Of a stretch of 35,660 nucleotides of DNA, positions 17,822-25,682 are shown one piece after another. The notes beneath the pieces are model-generated. The model saw only the letters and a list, made by a program, of their open reading frames with translations. It made no database searches and had not been told where the DNA came from. The translations under genes and the position numbers were made by a program. The stretch lies in assembly GCF_016918015.1 (NCBI RefSeq), contig NZ_JAERMK010000036.1, forward strand, positions 1 to 35,660. The letters run 5' to 3'. Each line of letters opens with the position of its first letter. The first letter of the stretch is position 1. The stretch is from Glycomyces sp. YM15. GTDB lineage: Bacteria; Actinomycetota; Actinomycetes; Mycobacteriales; Micromonosporaceae.

Positions 17822-18760
17822 TTACGGGCGGCCGTAACCGACGATGGACCCGCCGTAGTCGAGGTCGACGATCTTCACCACGGTCGTCGAGTTCGGGGCG
17901 TGGATGATCTCGCCGCCGCCGATGTACATTCCGACGTGGGCGAGGTCGTTGTAGAAGACCAGGTCGCCTTCTTGGAGCTCGTCGCGGGAGATCCGCGCGG
18001 TCTCGTCCCACTGCATCGCCGCGTTGTGCGAGAGGTTCACGCCGACGGCGGCCCAGGCCTGCTGGGTGAGGCCCGAGCAGTCCCACTCGTCCGGGCCGGC
18101 CTCGCCGTACACGTACGGCTCGCCGAGCTGTTCGATCGCGAACGCCACGGCGCCGGAGGAACCCTCGTAGTTGTATTCGGGCGGCGGGTGCTCCTCGGCG
18201 TAGGCGTCCTCGTACTCCTCCTCGAGGTCGTCGATCTCGGCCTCGATCTCCTCCTGCTGCTTCTCGATCTCGCCGAGGATCTCGTCGGCGCTGTCCTTGA
18301 GCGTCTGCAGTTCCGTGCGGCGGGTCTCGAGCTCCTGGATCTGGGCCAGGTTCGCTTGCAGCGCTTCGGTCTCGGCGGTGGTGAGGTTGTCGAGGTACAT
18401 GAGGCGGTCGGCGAAGTCGGCGGGGTCGCCGTCGAGCACGGAGTTGACCATGGCGTACTCGCCGTTGGTGTAGGCCGAGGCGGCGTACTCGGCGAGGGCC
18501 TCGTTCGCCGCGGCGGTCTCGGCTTCGAGCGCGGGGAGCTGCGCTTCGATCTCCTCGATGAGCTCGTTGGCGTCGTCGAGTTCCTCGCGCTTGGCGTTGT
18601 AGTCCTCGATGACCTTCTCGAGGTCGTCGTGGCGCTTGTCGATCTCCGCCTGGATCTCTTCGCTCGTCTGCGCGTTCGCCGAGGAGGTCGTGAACAGCGC
18701 GCCGGTCAGCGGGAGCAGTGCTGCGGCAGCTATGGCGGCAGTGATTCGCCGGGTACGCAC
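17822..18760 (-). CDS. Secreted NlpC/P60 peptidoglycan hydrolase (RipA/RpfX-like)
   Basis: 312 aa, exported; expected to be a D-glutamyl-meso-diaminopimelate endopeptidase that cuts peptidoglycan stems. A Sec signal peptide with an ANA site ends near residue 30. A coiled-coil domain (about 32-190, rich in Glu and Leu) follows, as in actinobacterial RipA-type hydrolases, then an NlpC/P60 domain (about 200-312). The catalytic Cys is Cys228 in DEWDCSGL and the His lies in HVGMYIGGG. The GTG at 18760 has a GGAAGGAG ribosome-binding site. Its leader is a c-di-AMP riboswitch, which ties wall hydrolysis to turgor and cell-wall state. Confidence 0.93.
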   Translation of the reverse strand: MRTRRITAAIAAAALLPLTGALFTTSSANAQTSEEIQAEIDKRHDDLEKVIEDYNAKREELDDANELIEEIEAQLPALEAETAAANEALAEYAASAYTNGEYAMVNSVLDGDPADFADRLMYLDNLTTAETEALQANLAQIQELETRRTELQTLKDSADEILGEIEKQQEEIEAEIDDLEEEYEDAYAEEHPPPEYNYEGSSGAVAFAIEQLGEPYVYGEAGPDEWDCSGLTQQAWAAVGVNLSHNAAMQWDETARISRDELQEGDLVFYNDLAHVGMYIGGGEIIHAPNSTTVVKIVDLDYGGSIVGYGRP

Positions 18761-18780
18761 CAGGGAGGCGCTCCTTCCTT

Positions 18781-18930
18781 TGGCCGCCTACCGGGTTAGC
18801 TGTCGGGTTCGGGCGGAAGGAAGGGTCGCCCTACGCGCCCGAGGACGCGATTCACCCCGTCGGCCCTGCTTGGAATGCCGACTGCTGGTTCCCCGGTTCA
18901 GTGAACGGCACCAATTGATGGCTCGCAAGC
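18781..18930 (-). promoter_or_regulatory. c-di-AMP riboswitch (ydaO-yuaA type)
   Basis: Read on the minus strand, the leader of the NlpC/P60 gene holds the conserved ydaO blocks in order: ACCGGGGAACC (about 18898-18888), GGGGTGAATC (about 18858-18849), then CCGAACCCGACAGCTAACC (about 18812-18794) and GGTAGGCGGCC. This class binds cyclic di-AMP and turns expression off. NlpC/P60 and Rpf genes are its classic actinobacterial targets. Exact ends are approximate. A possible minus-strand promoter (TTGTCA at 19040-19035, TCTAAC near 19019) lies upstream. Confidence 0.9.
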
Positions 18931-18936
18931 TTCGCC
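18920..18936 (-). repeat. Copy of dispersed GGCGAAGCTTGCGAGCC repeat
   Basis: GGCGAAGCTTGCGAGCC on the minus strand, at or just before the 5' end of the riboswitch. It matches the copies near 4781, 10667, 19597 and 20730. Confidence 0.6.
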
Positions 18937-19118
18937 AGAACTGGGCTTCACCGACTCGGCGGTGCCGCGCGGCGGGTGCGGGGTGCCCCCGAGTTTCCGA
19001 CGCGACGCGTTCACGTTAGAGGCCCTTGTGGCCCTTGACAAGGGCGGGGGGAGAATTTTTCACACAATGGCACGGAATACTACGGGCCGCTGCACCTGGC
19101 TAACGAGCAGTTGCCGAG

Positions 19119-19135
19119 ATACCCCTAAGGGGTAT
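19119..19135. promoter_or_regulatory. CsoR operator within csoR promoter
   Basis: ATACCCCTAAGGGGTAT is a perfect 8-1-8 palindrome of the CsoR type (TACCCC...GGGGTA). It sits between TTGCCG (19111-19116, -35) and TATACA (19133-19138, -10; 16-base spacer) and overlaps the -10, so apo-CsoR would block transcription and Cu(I) would release it. Confidence 0.92.
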
Positions 19136-19160
19136 ACAGTGGCGGCAGGAGGGAAACGAC

Positions 19161-19520
19161 ATGAGCGAGCAGACCGACCGCACCGGAGTCGCCGGCGACA
19201 CGCCCCCGGCACCGGAAGCGCACGGCCACGACGGACGTTACTGGTACCACGGAGACAAAGCCGCGCTCACCCGCCGCCTCAAGCGCATCGAGGGGCAGGT
19301 CCGCGGGATCCAGCGGATGGTCGAGGACGACCAGTACTGCATCGACATCCTGACCCAGATCTCGGCGTCCACCAAGGGACTCCAGGCCGTGGCGCTCAAC
19401 CTCCTCGAAGGCCACCTGGCCCACTGCGTCGCGGAGGCGCAGACCTCGGGTGACCCGACCGCCGCCGAAGCCAAGGTCAAAGAAGCCTCGGACGCGGTGG
19501 CCCGACTGCTCAGAACCTGA
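19161..19520 (+). CDS. csoR: Copper-sensing repressor CsoR
   Basis: 119-aa all-helical repressor of the CsoR/RcnR family that leaves DNA on binding Cu(I). The Cu(I) ligand set Cys60-His85-Cys89 is complete (YCIDILTQ and GHLAHC). The N-terminal helix contains RLKRIEGQVRGIQRM, the DNA-contact region of the family. The first 28 residues are a disordered extension. An AGGAGGG ribosome-binding site precedes the ATG, and the predicted leader is only about 16 bases. It is followed after 104 bp by copZ. No copA ATPase is in the window. Confidence 0.96.
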   Translation: MSEQTDRTGVAGDTPPAPEAHGHDGRYWYHGDKAALTRRLKRIEGQVRGIQRMVEDDQYCIDILTQISASTKGLQAVALNLLEGHLAHCVAEAQTSGDPTAAEAKVKEASDAVARLLRT

Positions 19521-19596
19521 ACACCCGCGCCGAGCCGCTGACCGGCTCGCGCACCCCGCCAACCGAGCCGCCGGCTCACCCACCGAGCCTCCAGCG

Positions 19597-19612
19597 GGCT
19601 CGCAAACTCGCC
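19597..19612 (-). repeat. Degenerate copy of the dispersed repeat
   Basis: On the minus strand it reads GGCGAGTTTGCGAGCC, a close relative of GGCGAAGCTTGCGAGCC. It lies in the csoR-copZ spacer next to other GAGCCG-rich short repeats. Confidence 0.45.
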
Positions 19613-19624
19613 TTAGGAGAACCC

Positions 19625-19837
19625 ATGGAAACCGTGTACGTCGTCAAGGGCATGACCTGCGGCCACTGCGTCGGCAGCGTCACCCAGGAGATCTCGGCGC
19701 TTCCCGGCGTCGAAGGCGTCGACGTCGCCCTCGAAACCGGCAAGGTCACCGTCAAGAGCGAAGCCGCACTCACCGAGGACGCGGTCCGCGAAGCGGTCGA
19801 CGAGGCCGGCTACGAACTCGTCGGCGTATCCGAATAG
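19625..19837 (+). CDS. copZ: Copper chaperone CopZ (HMA domain)
   Basis: 70-aa ferredoxin-like heavy-metal-associated domain that carries Cu(I) in the cytoplasm, usually to a CopA exporter. The metal site is MTCGHC with Cys12 and Cys15. The rest shows the HMA pattern V...VTQEISALPGVEGVDVAL and EAGYEL. The TAGGAGA ribosome-binding site fits the ATG. It probably shares the copper-induced csoR promoter, with a terminator directly after it. Confidence 0.95.
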   Translation: METVYVVKGMTCGHCVGSVTQEISALPGVEGVDVALETGKVTVKSEAALTEDAVREAVDEAGYELVGVSE

Positions 19838-19850
19838 TCCACCGCGCCAC

Positions 19851-19885
19851 GGCCCTGAACACCCGTTCACCGGGAGTTCAGGGCC
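19851..19885. terminator. Terminator after copZ
   Basis: 10-bp outer stem (19851-19860 with 19876-19885) plus an inner CCCG/CGGG pairing, 13 bp past the copZ stop. Confidence 0.85.
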
Positions 19886-19891
19886 TCGTCA

Positions 19892-19920
19892 TTGCCGCCG
19901 ACGCGACTCGCTGCGATACA
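19892..19920 (+). promoter_or_regulatory. Promoter of leaderless 59-aa gene
   Basis: TTGCCG (19892-19897), a 17-base spacer, then GATACA (19915-19920). The ATG begins 10 bases after the -10 with no ribosome-binding site, which indicates a leaderless or near-leaderless transcript. Confidence 0.5.
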
Positions 19921-19929
19921 GTCGACGGC

Positions 19930-20109
19930 ATGGCAGTCTCCGACGACGAGCGTTCCGTCGAACTCGACGAGGACTTCTCGGTGCTCCCGGACCAGACCTC
20001 CGACGACACCGACCGAGGCTGGGGCGAGACCCCCGTCCGGCGCCCCCGCAAGTCCGAATTCTCCGTCCGCGACCTCGACCTCCTCGCCGAACGCCCCCCG
20101 CACTGGTAG
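19930..20109 (+). CDS. Small conserved actinobacterial protein (DQTxDDTDxGWGE)
   Basis: 59-aa acidic protein. It contains FSVLPDQTSDDTDRGWGE (about residues 16-33) and ends LLAERPPHW. I recall this DQTxDDTDxGWGE...RPPHW pattern from small uncharacterised proteins in many actinobacteria, which supports it being real. No domain of known function, signal or membrane segment is seen. There is no Shine-Dalgarno, and a promoter lies right next to the ATG. It faces the lactococcin-like gene with 62 bp between them. Confidence 0.75.
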   Translation: MAVSDDERSVELDEDFSVLPDQTSDDTDRGWGETPVRRPRKSEFSVRDLDLLAERPPHW

Positions 20110-20171
20110 GAGCGCGACGGGGGACACGGCCCCGCGGACCGCATCCCCCTGGCGCCGCAGGCCGCCCCGGA

Positions 20172-20519
20172 CTACGCGTCCGGGTTGTACTTGGTGTAGC
20201 AGGTGTGCGCCGTACCCGCCTCGGTGGTCGCGTACGACCACTCGCCCGCTTCGGCGACACCCCGCTGGGTGTTGCCGCCCATCATCGCGGTGGAACTGTG
20301 CCGCTGAGTCGGGTGGTAGTAGTTCGAAATGCACTTGGTCGACCACCACTGCGACCCCGTCGCCGTCCCCTGGCACCACGTGCCGCCGCCGATGTCCTGG
20401 CACGTCACCGTCTCCCGAATGAACGTCGGCACCGCGGCCTGGGCAGTCGTGGCGGTACCGGCGACCAGCATCGTCGCGGCCGCGAGGACCACCAGGACGT
20501 TCCGTGTTGTGCGCTGCAT
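20172..20519 (-). CDS. Lactococcin 972-like secreted peptide
   Basis: 115-aa precursor. The start at 20519 has an AAAGGAG ribosome-binding site and opens with a Sec signal peptide ending AQA near residue 30. The mature part of about 85 aa shows the lactococcin 972 family pattern: GGGTW, an SNYYHP...RHSSTA block and a closing AGEWSYA. Lactococcin 972 blocks septum formation by binding lipid II. Unlike that protein, this one has four Cys residues (TC, WC, KC, TCY), which suggests two disulfides. The usual membrane/ABC immunity partners are absent nearby, so antibacterial activity is uncertain. Confidence 0.8.
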   Translation of the reverse strand: MQRTTRNVLVVLAAATMLVAGTATTAQAAVPTFIRETVTCQDIGGGTWCQGTATGSQWWSTKCISNYYHPTQRHSSTAMMGGNTQRGVAEAGEWSYATTEAGTAHTCYTKYNPDA

Positions 20520-20666
20520 TGCGCGAGCTCCTTTCCCGTCGTTCGCCCCTGGGGCGCAAGCCAAGTGAAACTATCACCCGAGGTAGTGCAAAGCTCACGT
20601 TCAGCGAGATGCGCGATCGACAGTCAACATTCCGACACCGGACCCGACGACCCCGCCCGACGAGCA

Positions 20667-20711
20667 AAGGCCCGGACCCCGGAGAGGGAGGCTCTCCAGG
20701 ACCCGGGCCTT
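20667..20711. terminator. Terminator after malG
   Basis: 20-bp stem with three mismatches (20667-20686 with 20692-20711) and a 5-base loop, about 85 bp past the malG stop on the minus strand. Confidence 0.8.
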
Positions 20712-20729
20712 CGTTCACCTGCCCGTCTC

Positions 20730-20749
20730 GGCGACGCTTGCGAGCCGCA
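20730..20749 (+). repeat. Copy of dispersed GGCGAcGCTTGCGAGCC repeat
   Basis: GGCGACGCTTGCGAGCCGCA, in the 276-bp gap between the lactococcin-like gene and malG. Nothing else is recognised in this gap except the terminator. Confidence 0.6.
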
Positions 20750-20795
20750 CTTCGACTCACGGGCAGGATTTCCGTGTCGAGCAGTGGTCTTCGTC

Positions 20796-21692
20796 TTAAC
20801 CCTTCACTGCCCCGCCGGTCAGACCGGACACGATATAGCGCTGCAGACTCATGAACACCGCGACGGTGAGCACCGAAGTCAGCAGCGTCCCCGCCGCGAA
20901 GATCCCGAAATAACTCGCCGGCGAATTGTCGGCCGTCAACGTCTTCAACCCCACCGCCAGCGTCATCTCCGGCCGGTCCGTCAGGAACAACGACGCCAGA
21001 ATGAAATCGTTCATCGTCCCCACGAACGCCAGAATCCCCGAGATCGCGATGATCGGCGCCGCCAGCGGCAGGATCATCCCGAAGAAGATCTGCGCATGCG
21101 TCGCCCCGTCGATCGTCGCCGCCTCGTCGAGCTCCTTCGGGATCGTGTCGAAGAACCCCTTCATCAGCCACGTCGAGACACCAAGCGCCCCACCCATGTA
21201 CACCAGCATCAACCCGAGCTTCGTGTTCAGGCCCGCCACCGGATAGAACTCGCCGATCGACCCGAAGATCAGATACAGCGCCACCACCGCCAAGAACGCC
21301 GGGAACATCTGGATCAACAGCAGGAACAGCAGCATCGGCCGCCGCCCCTTGAACCGGAACCGGCTGAACGCGTACGCGGCCAACGACGAGATGAAGATCG
21401 AGATGAACGCCGCCGGGACCGCGATCACGATCGAATTCATGAACCACCGCCCGAACGGCACGTTCGGATCGGTGAACAGCTTCTGGAAATTGCCCAGACC
21501 GAACGACGTCGGCAGCAGACTCGTCGAGGACATCGTCCCGTTCGGATTGAACGCCGCCGAGATCACGTAGACGATCGGGACGAGCCCGAACGCCAGGACG
21601 GCGATCGCGACCAGATGCCTCCAGCCCGACTCCCCGGCCCACTTCACCAATGGGGACTTCGCCTTGCGCTCCGGTGCAACGGTGTGCGTCAT
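20796..21692 (-). CDS. malG: Maltose-type ABC permease MalG
   Basis: 298-aa inner-membrane permease of the MalG family with six predicted membrane segments. The ABC-contact EAA loop is DEAATIDGATHAQIFFGMIL followed by PLAAP. The ATG overlaps the malF stop (ATGA), so it is translationally coupled. The family-typical C-terminus (QRYIVSGLTGGAVKG) is present. No ATPase gene follows; actinobacterial sugar systems usually share a distant MsiK ATPase. Codon use differs clearly from malF: G-ending codons dominate here and C-ending codons dominate in malF. Confidence 0.95.
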   Translation of the reverse strand: MTHTVAPERKAKSPLVKWAGESGWRHLVAIAVLAFGLVPIVYVISAAFNPNGTMSSTSLLPTSFGLGNFQKLFTDPNVPFGRWFMNSIVIAVPAAFISIFISSLAAYAFSRFRFKGRRPMLLFLLLIQMFPAFLAVVALYLIFGSIGEFYPVAGLNTKLGLMLVYMGGALGVSTWLMKGFFDTIPKELDEAATIDGATHAQIFFGMILPLAAPIIAISGILAFVGTMNDFILASLFLTDRPEMTLAVGLKTLTADNSPASYFGIFAAGTLLTSVLTVAVFMSLQRYIVSGLTGGAVKG

Positions 21693-23236
21693 GAGTACAC
21701 GTCCTCCTGGTTGCGGGTGAAGCGGAACATGAACGCCGAGATGGTGGCGACGATGAGGAAGATGAACACGCTGATGGCGCTGGCGAAGCCGTAGTCGGCG
21801 CTGGAGGCGCCGAAGGCCTGGCGGAACGCGTAGGTGATGAGGATGTCGGTGCCGCCGACGGCGTCGCCGGCCTTGAACGGGTTGCCGCCGCTGAGCAGTT
21901 CGATCGCGTTGAAGTTGTTGAAGTTGAACGCGAAGCTGGAGATCAGCAGGGGCGTCAGGGCGATGAGCAGCAGCGGGAGCGTGATCTTGCGGAACGCCGT
22001 CATGCCGGTGGCGCCGTCGATCTTGGCGGCCTCGAGCGAGTCCGCCGGGAGCGCCTGGAGGGCGCCGAGGCAGATGAGGAACATGTACGGCCAGCCGAGC
22101 CAGGTGTTGGCGATGAGGACCATCGCCCGCGCCGACCAGGTGCCGCCGTACCAGTTGACGTTCAGGTTGAACAGGTCGTTGATGAGGCCGAAGTCCCGGT
22201 TGAACATCTGCGCCCACACCAGCAGCATCGCGAACGACGGCATGGCGTAGGGCAGGATCATGAGGGTCCGGTAGGCCTTGGTGCCGCGCATGCTGGGCTT
22301 GTTGAGGGCCATGGCGGTGCCGAGGCCGATCGCGAAGGTGAACAGGACCGACCCGGCCGCGAACATGATGTTCCAGGTGAAGACCCCGAGGAAGGGGCCG
22401 CGGATCTCGGGGTCGGTGAGCACGTCGAGGTAGTTGTCGGCGCCGATGCTGACGCGCCAGCCGACGAGGGCGGCCTTGCCGTCCTCGGTGAGGAAGGTGC
22501 CGGTCTCGTTGTCGGCGTTCCAGACGGTGCCGGTGGCCGCGTCGGTGATGCAGTCGCAGGCCTCGTCGTAGGAGCGCGTCGAGGTGCCTTCGAATGCGGA
22601 GAGGCCCTGCACTTTGATGCCGGATTCGTCGCCGGTGGGTACGGCGAGCGCGGTCAGTTCGGCTTGGCGCTCGTTGAGTTCGGCGAGGGTCCACACGGTG
22701 TACCCGGGCGCGCCGGTGATGCGCCCGGTGCCGTCCACCGTGGCGCCGGGGAGTTCGGCGAGGCCCTCTTCCGTTCCGGCCCAGGTGGAGCCGTCCTGCG
22801 TGTCCGTCAGGAGCAGGGTGAGTTCACCGGAGGCGGACTCGCCGACGGCGAACAGGTACGTGGCGCCTCCGGGGGTCTGCTGCACGCCCGCGGCGATGAT
22901 CGCCTCGATGGCCTGGTCCTTGTCGACGCGGTGGCCGTCCCCGTAGTTGGAGAAGGACGTGCCGATGGTGAGGACGACCGGGAGGATCTGGAAGGCGAGG
23001 AGCAGCAGTGTGCCGGGGATCAGGTATTTGAGCTGGATGGCCCGGCGCTGGAGGTAGACGTAGAAGAGGACGGCGACGACGGCCGCTTCCAGTGCGAGAC
23101 CCCACCAGGCCTCGGCGGCGATGAGCGGCAACGCCGCCCAGACGGCCAGCGCGGCCGCCGCCGCGAGTACAGCGATCTTGATGATCAGACCCGCGGCGGT
23201 GGCTGAGCCGGCCGTCCGGGAACGTTGTTCGAGCAC
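21689..23236 (-). CDS. malF: Maltose-type ABC permease MalF with large extracytoplasmic loop
   Basis: 515-aa permease. After N-terminal membrane segments there is a large insertion of about 170 residues (about 100-270), matching the periplasmic P2 loop that in MalF contacts the loaded binding protein. The C-terminal half is the standard permease core with the EAA motif LEAAKIDGATGMTAFRKITL. The GTG start at 23236 has GAAGGAAC upstream. It lies 41 bp after malE in the same transcript. The P2-like loop argues for a maltose or maltodextrin system rather than a generic sugar importer. Confidence 0.94.
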   Translation of the reverse strand: MLEQRSRTAGSATAAGLIIKIAVLAAAAALAVWAALPLIAAEAWWGLALEAAVVAVLFYVYLQRRAIQLKYLIPGTLLLLAFQILPVVLTIGTSFSNYGDGHRVDKDQAIEAIIAAGVQQTPGGATYLFAVGESASGELTLLLTDTQDGSTWAGTEEGLAELPGATVDGTGRITGAPGYTVWTLAELNERQAELTALAVPTGDESGIKVQGLSAFEGTSTRSYDEACDCITDAATGTVWNADNETGTFLTEDGKAALVGWRVSIGADNYLDVLTDPEIRGPFLGVFTWNIMFAAGSVLFTFAIGLGTAMALNKPSMRGTKAYRTLMILPYAMPSFAMLLVWAQMFNRDFGLINDLFNLNVNWYGGTWSARAMVLIANTWLGWPYMFLICLGALQALPADSLEAAKIDGATGMTAFRKITLPLLLIALTPLLISSFAFNFNNFNAIELLSGGNPFKAGDAVGGTDILITYAFRQAFGASSADYGFASAISVFIFLIVATISAFMFRFTRNQEDVYS

Positions 23237-23277
23237 CGTGCGTTCGTTCCTTCGCTAGTCGGAGATTGCCGGGTTCG

Positions 23278-24513
23278 CTAGGCGCCGACGGCGTCGCGGA
23301 TGGTCTGCGCGGCGGTCGTCGCGGCCTCTTCGCCGGTGGAGACGCCGTCGATCGCGTCGGCCTGGGCGCGGCCGAAGGGCTCCCAGACGGCGTTCATCGC
23401 GGGGATGTTCGGCATCGGGACGGCGTTCTCGCCGGCGGCGGCGAAGCCCTGGACGTCGGCGTTGTCGGCCGCGTAGGCCTCGGCGGCGGCGGTGAGCGCC
23501 GGGAGGCGCCCGCCGACTTCGGCGAGTTTCAGCTGCAGGTCGTCGGTGAGGACGTAGTTGGTCACGAACTCCTGCGCGAACACGGCGTTCGCGGCGGTCG
23601 CGGAGACGTAGAAGCCCTGGACGCCGAGGAACGGCGAGGCCGGGCCCTGGCCTTCGAAGCCGGGGATGGCGGTGACCTCGTAGTTGAGGCCGGCGGTCTG
23701 GACGTCGGTGAGCGCCCAGGGGCCGGAGATCAGGAACGCGGTCTTCTTCTCGACGAAGAACGGGATCGTGTTGGAGGCGTCGATGGTGGTCTTGAGGACG
23801 CCGGCGGCGCCCAGCTCGGCGAACTTCTCGAAGGCGGCGATGCCGCCGGGGGAGTCGACGCCGACGTCCGTCGGGTCGAGGGTGCCGGTGCCGTCGTCCT
23901 TGAACAGGTAGCCGCCCATGGAGGCGAACAGCGGGTAGGCGTTGTAGGCGTTGCCGTCGACGCCGGTCTCGACGGTCAGCACCTCCTGGGTGCCCGCGGC
24001 CTGGCCGGCCGCGATGAGCTCCTCGAAGGTGGCGGGGGCTTCGGGCGCGAGGTCGGTGTTGCGCAGGAGGCCGATGTTCTCCATCGCGTAGGCGACCCCG
24101 TAGACGTTGCCGTCGACGGTGAAGGCCTTGACGGCGGTCTCGTTGAGGGCGGCCGACTTGTCGGCGCTGAGCGTGATGGGGGCGACGACGCCGTCGGCGG
24201 CGAGCTGGCCGGCCCAGTCGTGCGCGCCGACGATGATGTCGGGGCCCTGGCCCTGCTCGGCGGCGGCGAGGAAGTCCTCGCGGAGGGTCTCGACGTGCTC
24301 TTCCACGGTGACCTTGACGCCGACCTCCTGCTCGAAGTGCTTCACGAACTCCTTGAGGACGGGGGTGCGGGTCTCGTCGGCCCAGATGACCAGCTCGCCG
24401 GAGAACTCGGGGCTCTCCTCGCCGCCGTTGCCGGCGCTGTCGTCGCCGCAGGCGGCCATGGTGCCGAGTGCGGCGGCCGAGACGGCGGTGATACCCAGGG
24501 TCCTTCTACGCAT
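23278..24513 (-). CDS. malE: Maltose/maltodextrin-binding lipoprotein MalE
   Basis: 411-aa solute-binding lipoprotein. It has an Arg-rich n-region and a lipobox-type Cys near residue 22 (MAAC), followed by GDDSAGNGGEE. The mature protein shows MalE-like blocks: LVIWADE near the N-terminus, GPDIIVGAHDWAGQLA, YGVAYAMENIGLLRN, FLISGPWAL and PMPNIPAMNAVWEPFG. The ATG at 24513 has GAGGAGAG upstream. It heads malE-malF-malG and is divergent from a LacI regulator and a GH13 glucosidase, which supports maltodextrin as the substrate. Confidence 0.94.
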   Translation of the reverse strand: MRRRTLGITAVSAAALGTMAACGDDSAGNGGEESPEFSGELVIWADETRTPVLKEFVKHFEQEVGVKVTVEEHVETLREDFLAAAEQGQGPDIIVGAHDWAGQLAADGVVAPITLSADKSAALNETAVKAFTVDGNVYGVAYAMENIGLLRNTDLAPEAPATFEELIAAGQAAGTQEVLTVETGVDGNAYNAYPLFASMGGYLFKDDGTGTLDPTDVGVDSPGGIAAFEKFAELGAAGVLKTTIDASNTIPFFVEKKTAFLISGPWALTDVQTAGLNYEVTAIPGFEGQGPASPFLGVQGFYVSATAANAVFAQEFVTNYVLTDDLQLKLAEVGGRLPALTAAAEAYAADNADVQGFAAAGENAVPMPNIPAMNAVWEPFGRAQADAIDGVSTGEEAATTAAQTIRDAVGA

Positions 24514-24590
24514 GTCTGTTCTCTCCTCATTGAGGGGCCCCGGGGCGGGGGCCGGTGACCGGGGGCTCGCGCCCCGAACTTCCTCGAACA

Positions 24591-24650
24591 TTAGCAAGAT
24601 GTTTCAGAAACAGGAAACCCTTGCAACCAAACTGTTGCCAAATTTCAGAT
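24591..24650. promoter_or_regulatory. malE/lacI divergent control region with LacI-type operators
   Basis: TGTTTC-A-GAAACA (24600-24612) is a perfect inverted repeat. It lies inside the spacer of a minus-strand promoter candidate (TTCCTG, 17 bases, TAATGT) reading into malE. A second inverted repeat, GCAAC-N6-GTTGC (24623-24638), and a GCAAG...CTTGC pair (24594-24624) overlap the start region of the lacI gene. Both are candidate binding sites for the adjacent LacI protein; which is used cannot be told from sequence. Confidence 0.6.
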
Positions 24651-24666
24651 AGGCTACGCTGTCATC

Positions 24667-25668
24667 ATGCGGCTTCGACTCTCTGACATCGCCCGGCAGG
24701 CCGGGGTCAGTGAGGCAACGGTGTCCCGGGTCCTCAACGACAAACCCGGCGTCGGTCAGCAGACCCGACAGTCCGTCCTCACTGCCCTCGACGTGCTCGG
24801 ATACGAACGCCCCCAGGCCTTGCGCAAACACGCCATCGGCCTCATCGGCCTCGTCGTGCCGGAACTGGAGAACCCGATCTTCCCGCTGTACGCGCAGACG
24901 ATCTCCAATGTGCTCGCCGGGTCCGGCTACACCCCCGTTCTGTGCACGCAGACGCCCGGCGGCGTCTCCGAGGACGAGTTCGTGGAGATGCTCCGCGAAC
25001 GGGCCGTCGCGGGCATCATCTTCGTCTCCGGGCTCCATGCGGACACCACCGCCAGCACCGAGCGATACCAGGAGCTCAAGGACAAGCGCCTGCCCGTCGC
25101 GTTCGTGACCGGCCACCCCGAAGGCGTCGAAGCCGCGTCCTTCTCCTGCGATGACAACGTCGCCGCCCGCATCGCGGTCGAGCACCTCGCCGGGCTCGGC
25201 CACACGCGGATCGGGCTCGTCTCGGGCCCGGACCGCTACTGGCCGGTGCGCCGCAAGATCTCCGGCTACCGGGCCGCCATGCAGCACGTGGGCCCCGAGC
25301 TCATCGAACTGACGCTCTTCGGCGAGCAGGGCGGCCACGCGGCCGCCTCACGCCTCATCGAGCGCGGAGCGACCGCCGTCGTCTGCGGCTCCGACATGAT
25401 GGCCCTCGGCGCGATCCGCGCCGCCGAGGAGCGCGGCATGAACGTCCCGCAGGACTTCTCCGTCGTCGGCTACGACGACTCGCCGCTCATCGCCCACACC
25501 AACCCCCCGCTCACGACCGTGCGGCAACCGGTGCGCGACATCGCCACCGCGGCCGCGCGGGCCCTGCTCGACGAGATCGCCGGGCAGCCCACGCCGTCGT
25601 CGGAATACCTGTTCCGGCCCGAACTCGTCGTACGCGGTTCCACCGGTGCGGCACCCCGAGAAGACTGA
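24667..25668 (+). CDS. LacI-family regulator of the maltodextrin genes (MalR-like)
   Basis: 333-aa LacI/GalR repressor. The helix-turn-helix is at the extreme N-terminus (LSDIARQAGVSEATVSRVLN), followed by the hinge and a periplasmic-binding-protein-like effector domain (about 58-330; LVVPELENPIFP, VVGYDDSPLIAHTNPPLTTV). It is transcribed away from malEFG and only 14 bp ahead of a GH13 glucosidase, so it probably controls both units with a maltose-derived inducer, like Streptomyces MalR. Regulation target is inferred from position. Confidence 0.92.
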   Translation: MRLRLSDIARQAGVSEATVSRVLNDKPGVGQQTRQSVLTALDVLGYERPQALRKHAIGLIGLVVPELENPIFPLYAQTISNVLAGSGYTPVLCTQTPGGVSEDEFVEMLRERAVAGIIFVSGLHADTTASTERYQELKDKRLPVAFVTGHPEGVEAASFSCDDNVAARIAVEHLAGLGHTRIGLVSGPDRYWPVRRKISGYRAAMQHVGPELIELTLFGEQGGHAAASRLIERGATAVVCGSDMMALGAIRAAEERGMNVPQDFSVVGYDDSPLIAHTNPPLTTVRQPVRDIATAAARALLDEIAGQPTPSSEYLFRPELVVRGSTGAAPRED

Positions 25669-25682
25669 AAGGTTTTGCACCG

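Noticed and set aside
19031..19045. GCCCTTG-A-CAAGGGC palindrome with a plus-strand TTGACA
   Set aside because: No acceptable -10 follows on the plus strand, and the csoR promoter is clearly 70 bp further on. It may matter only for the minus-strand leader, which I could not settle.
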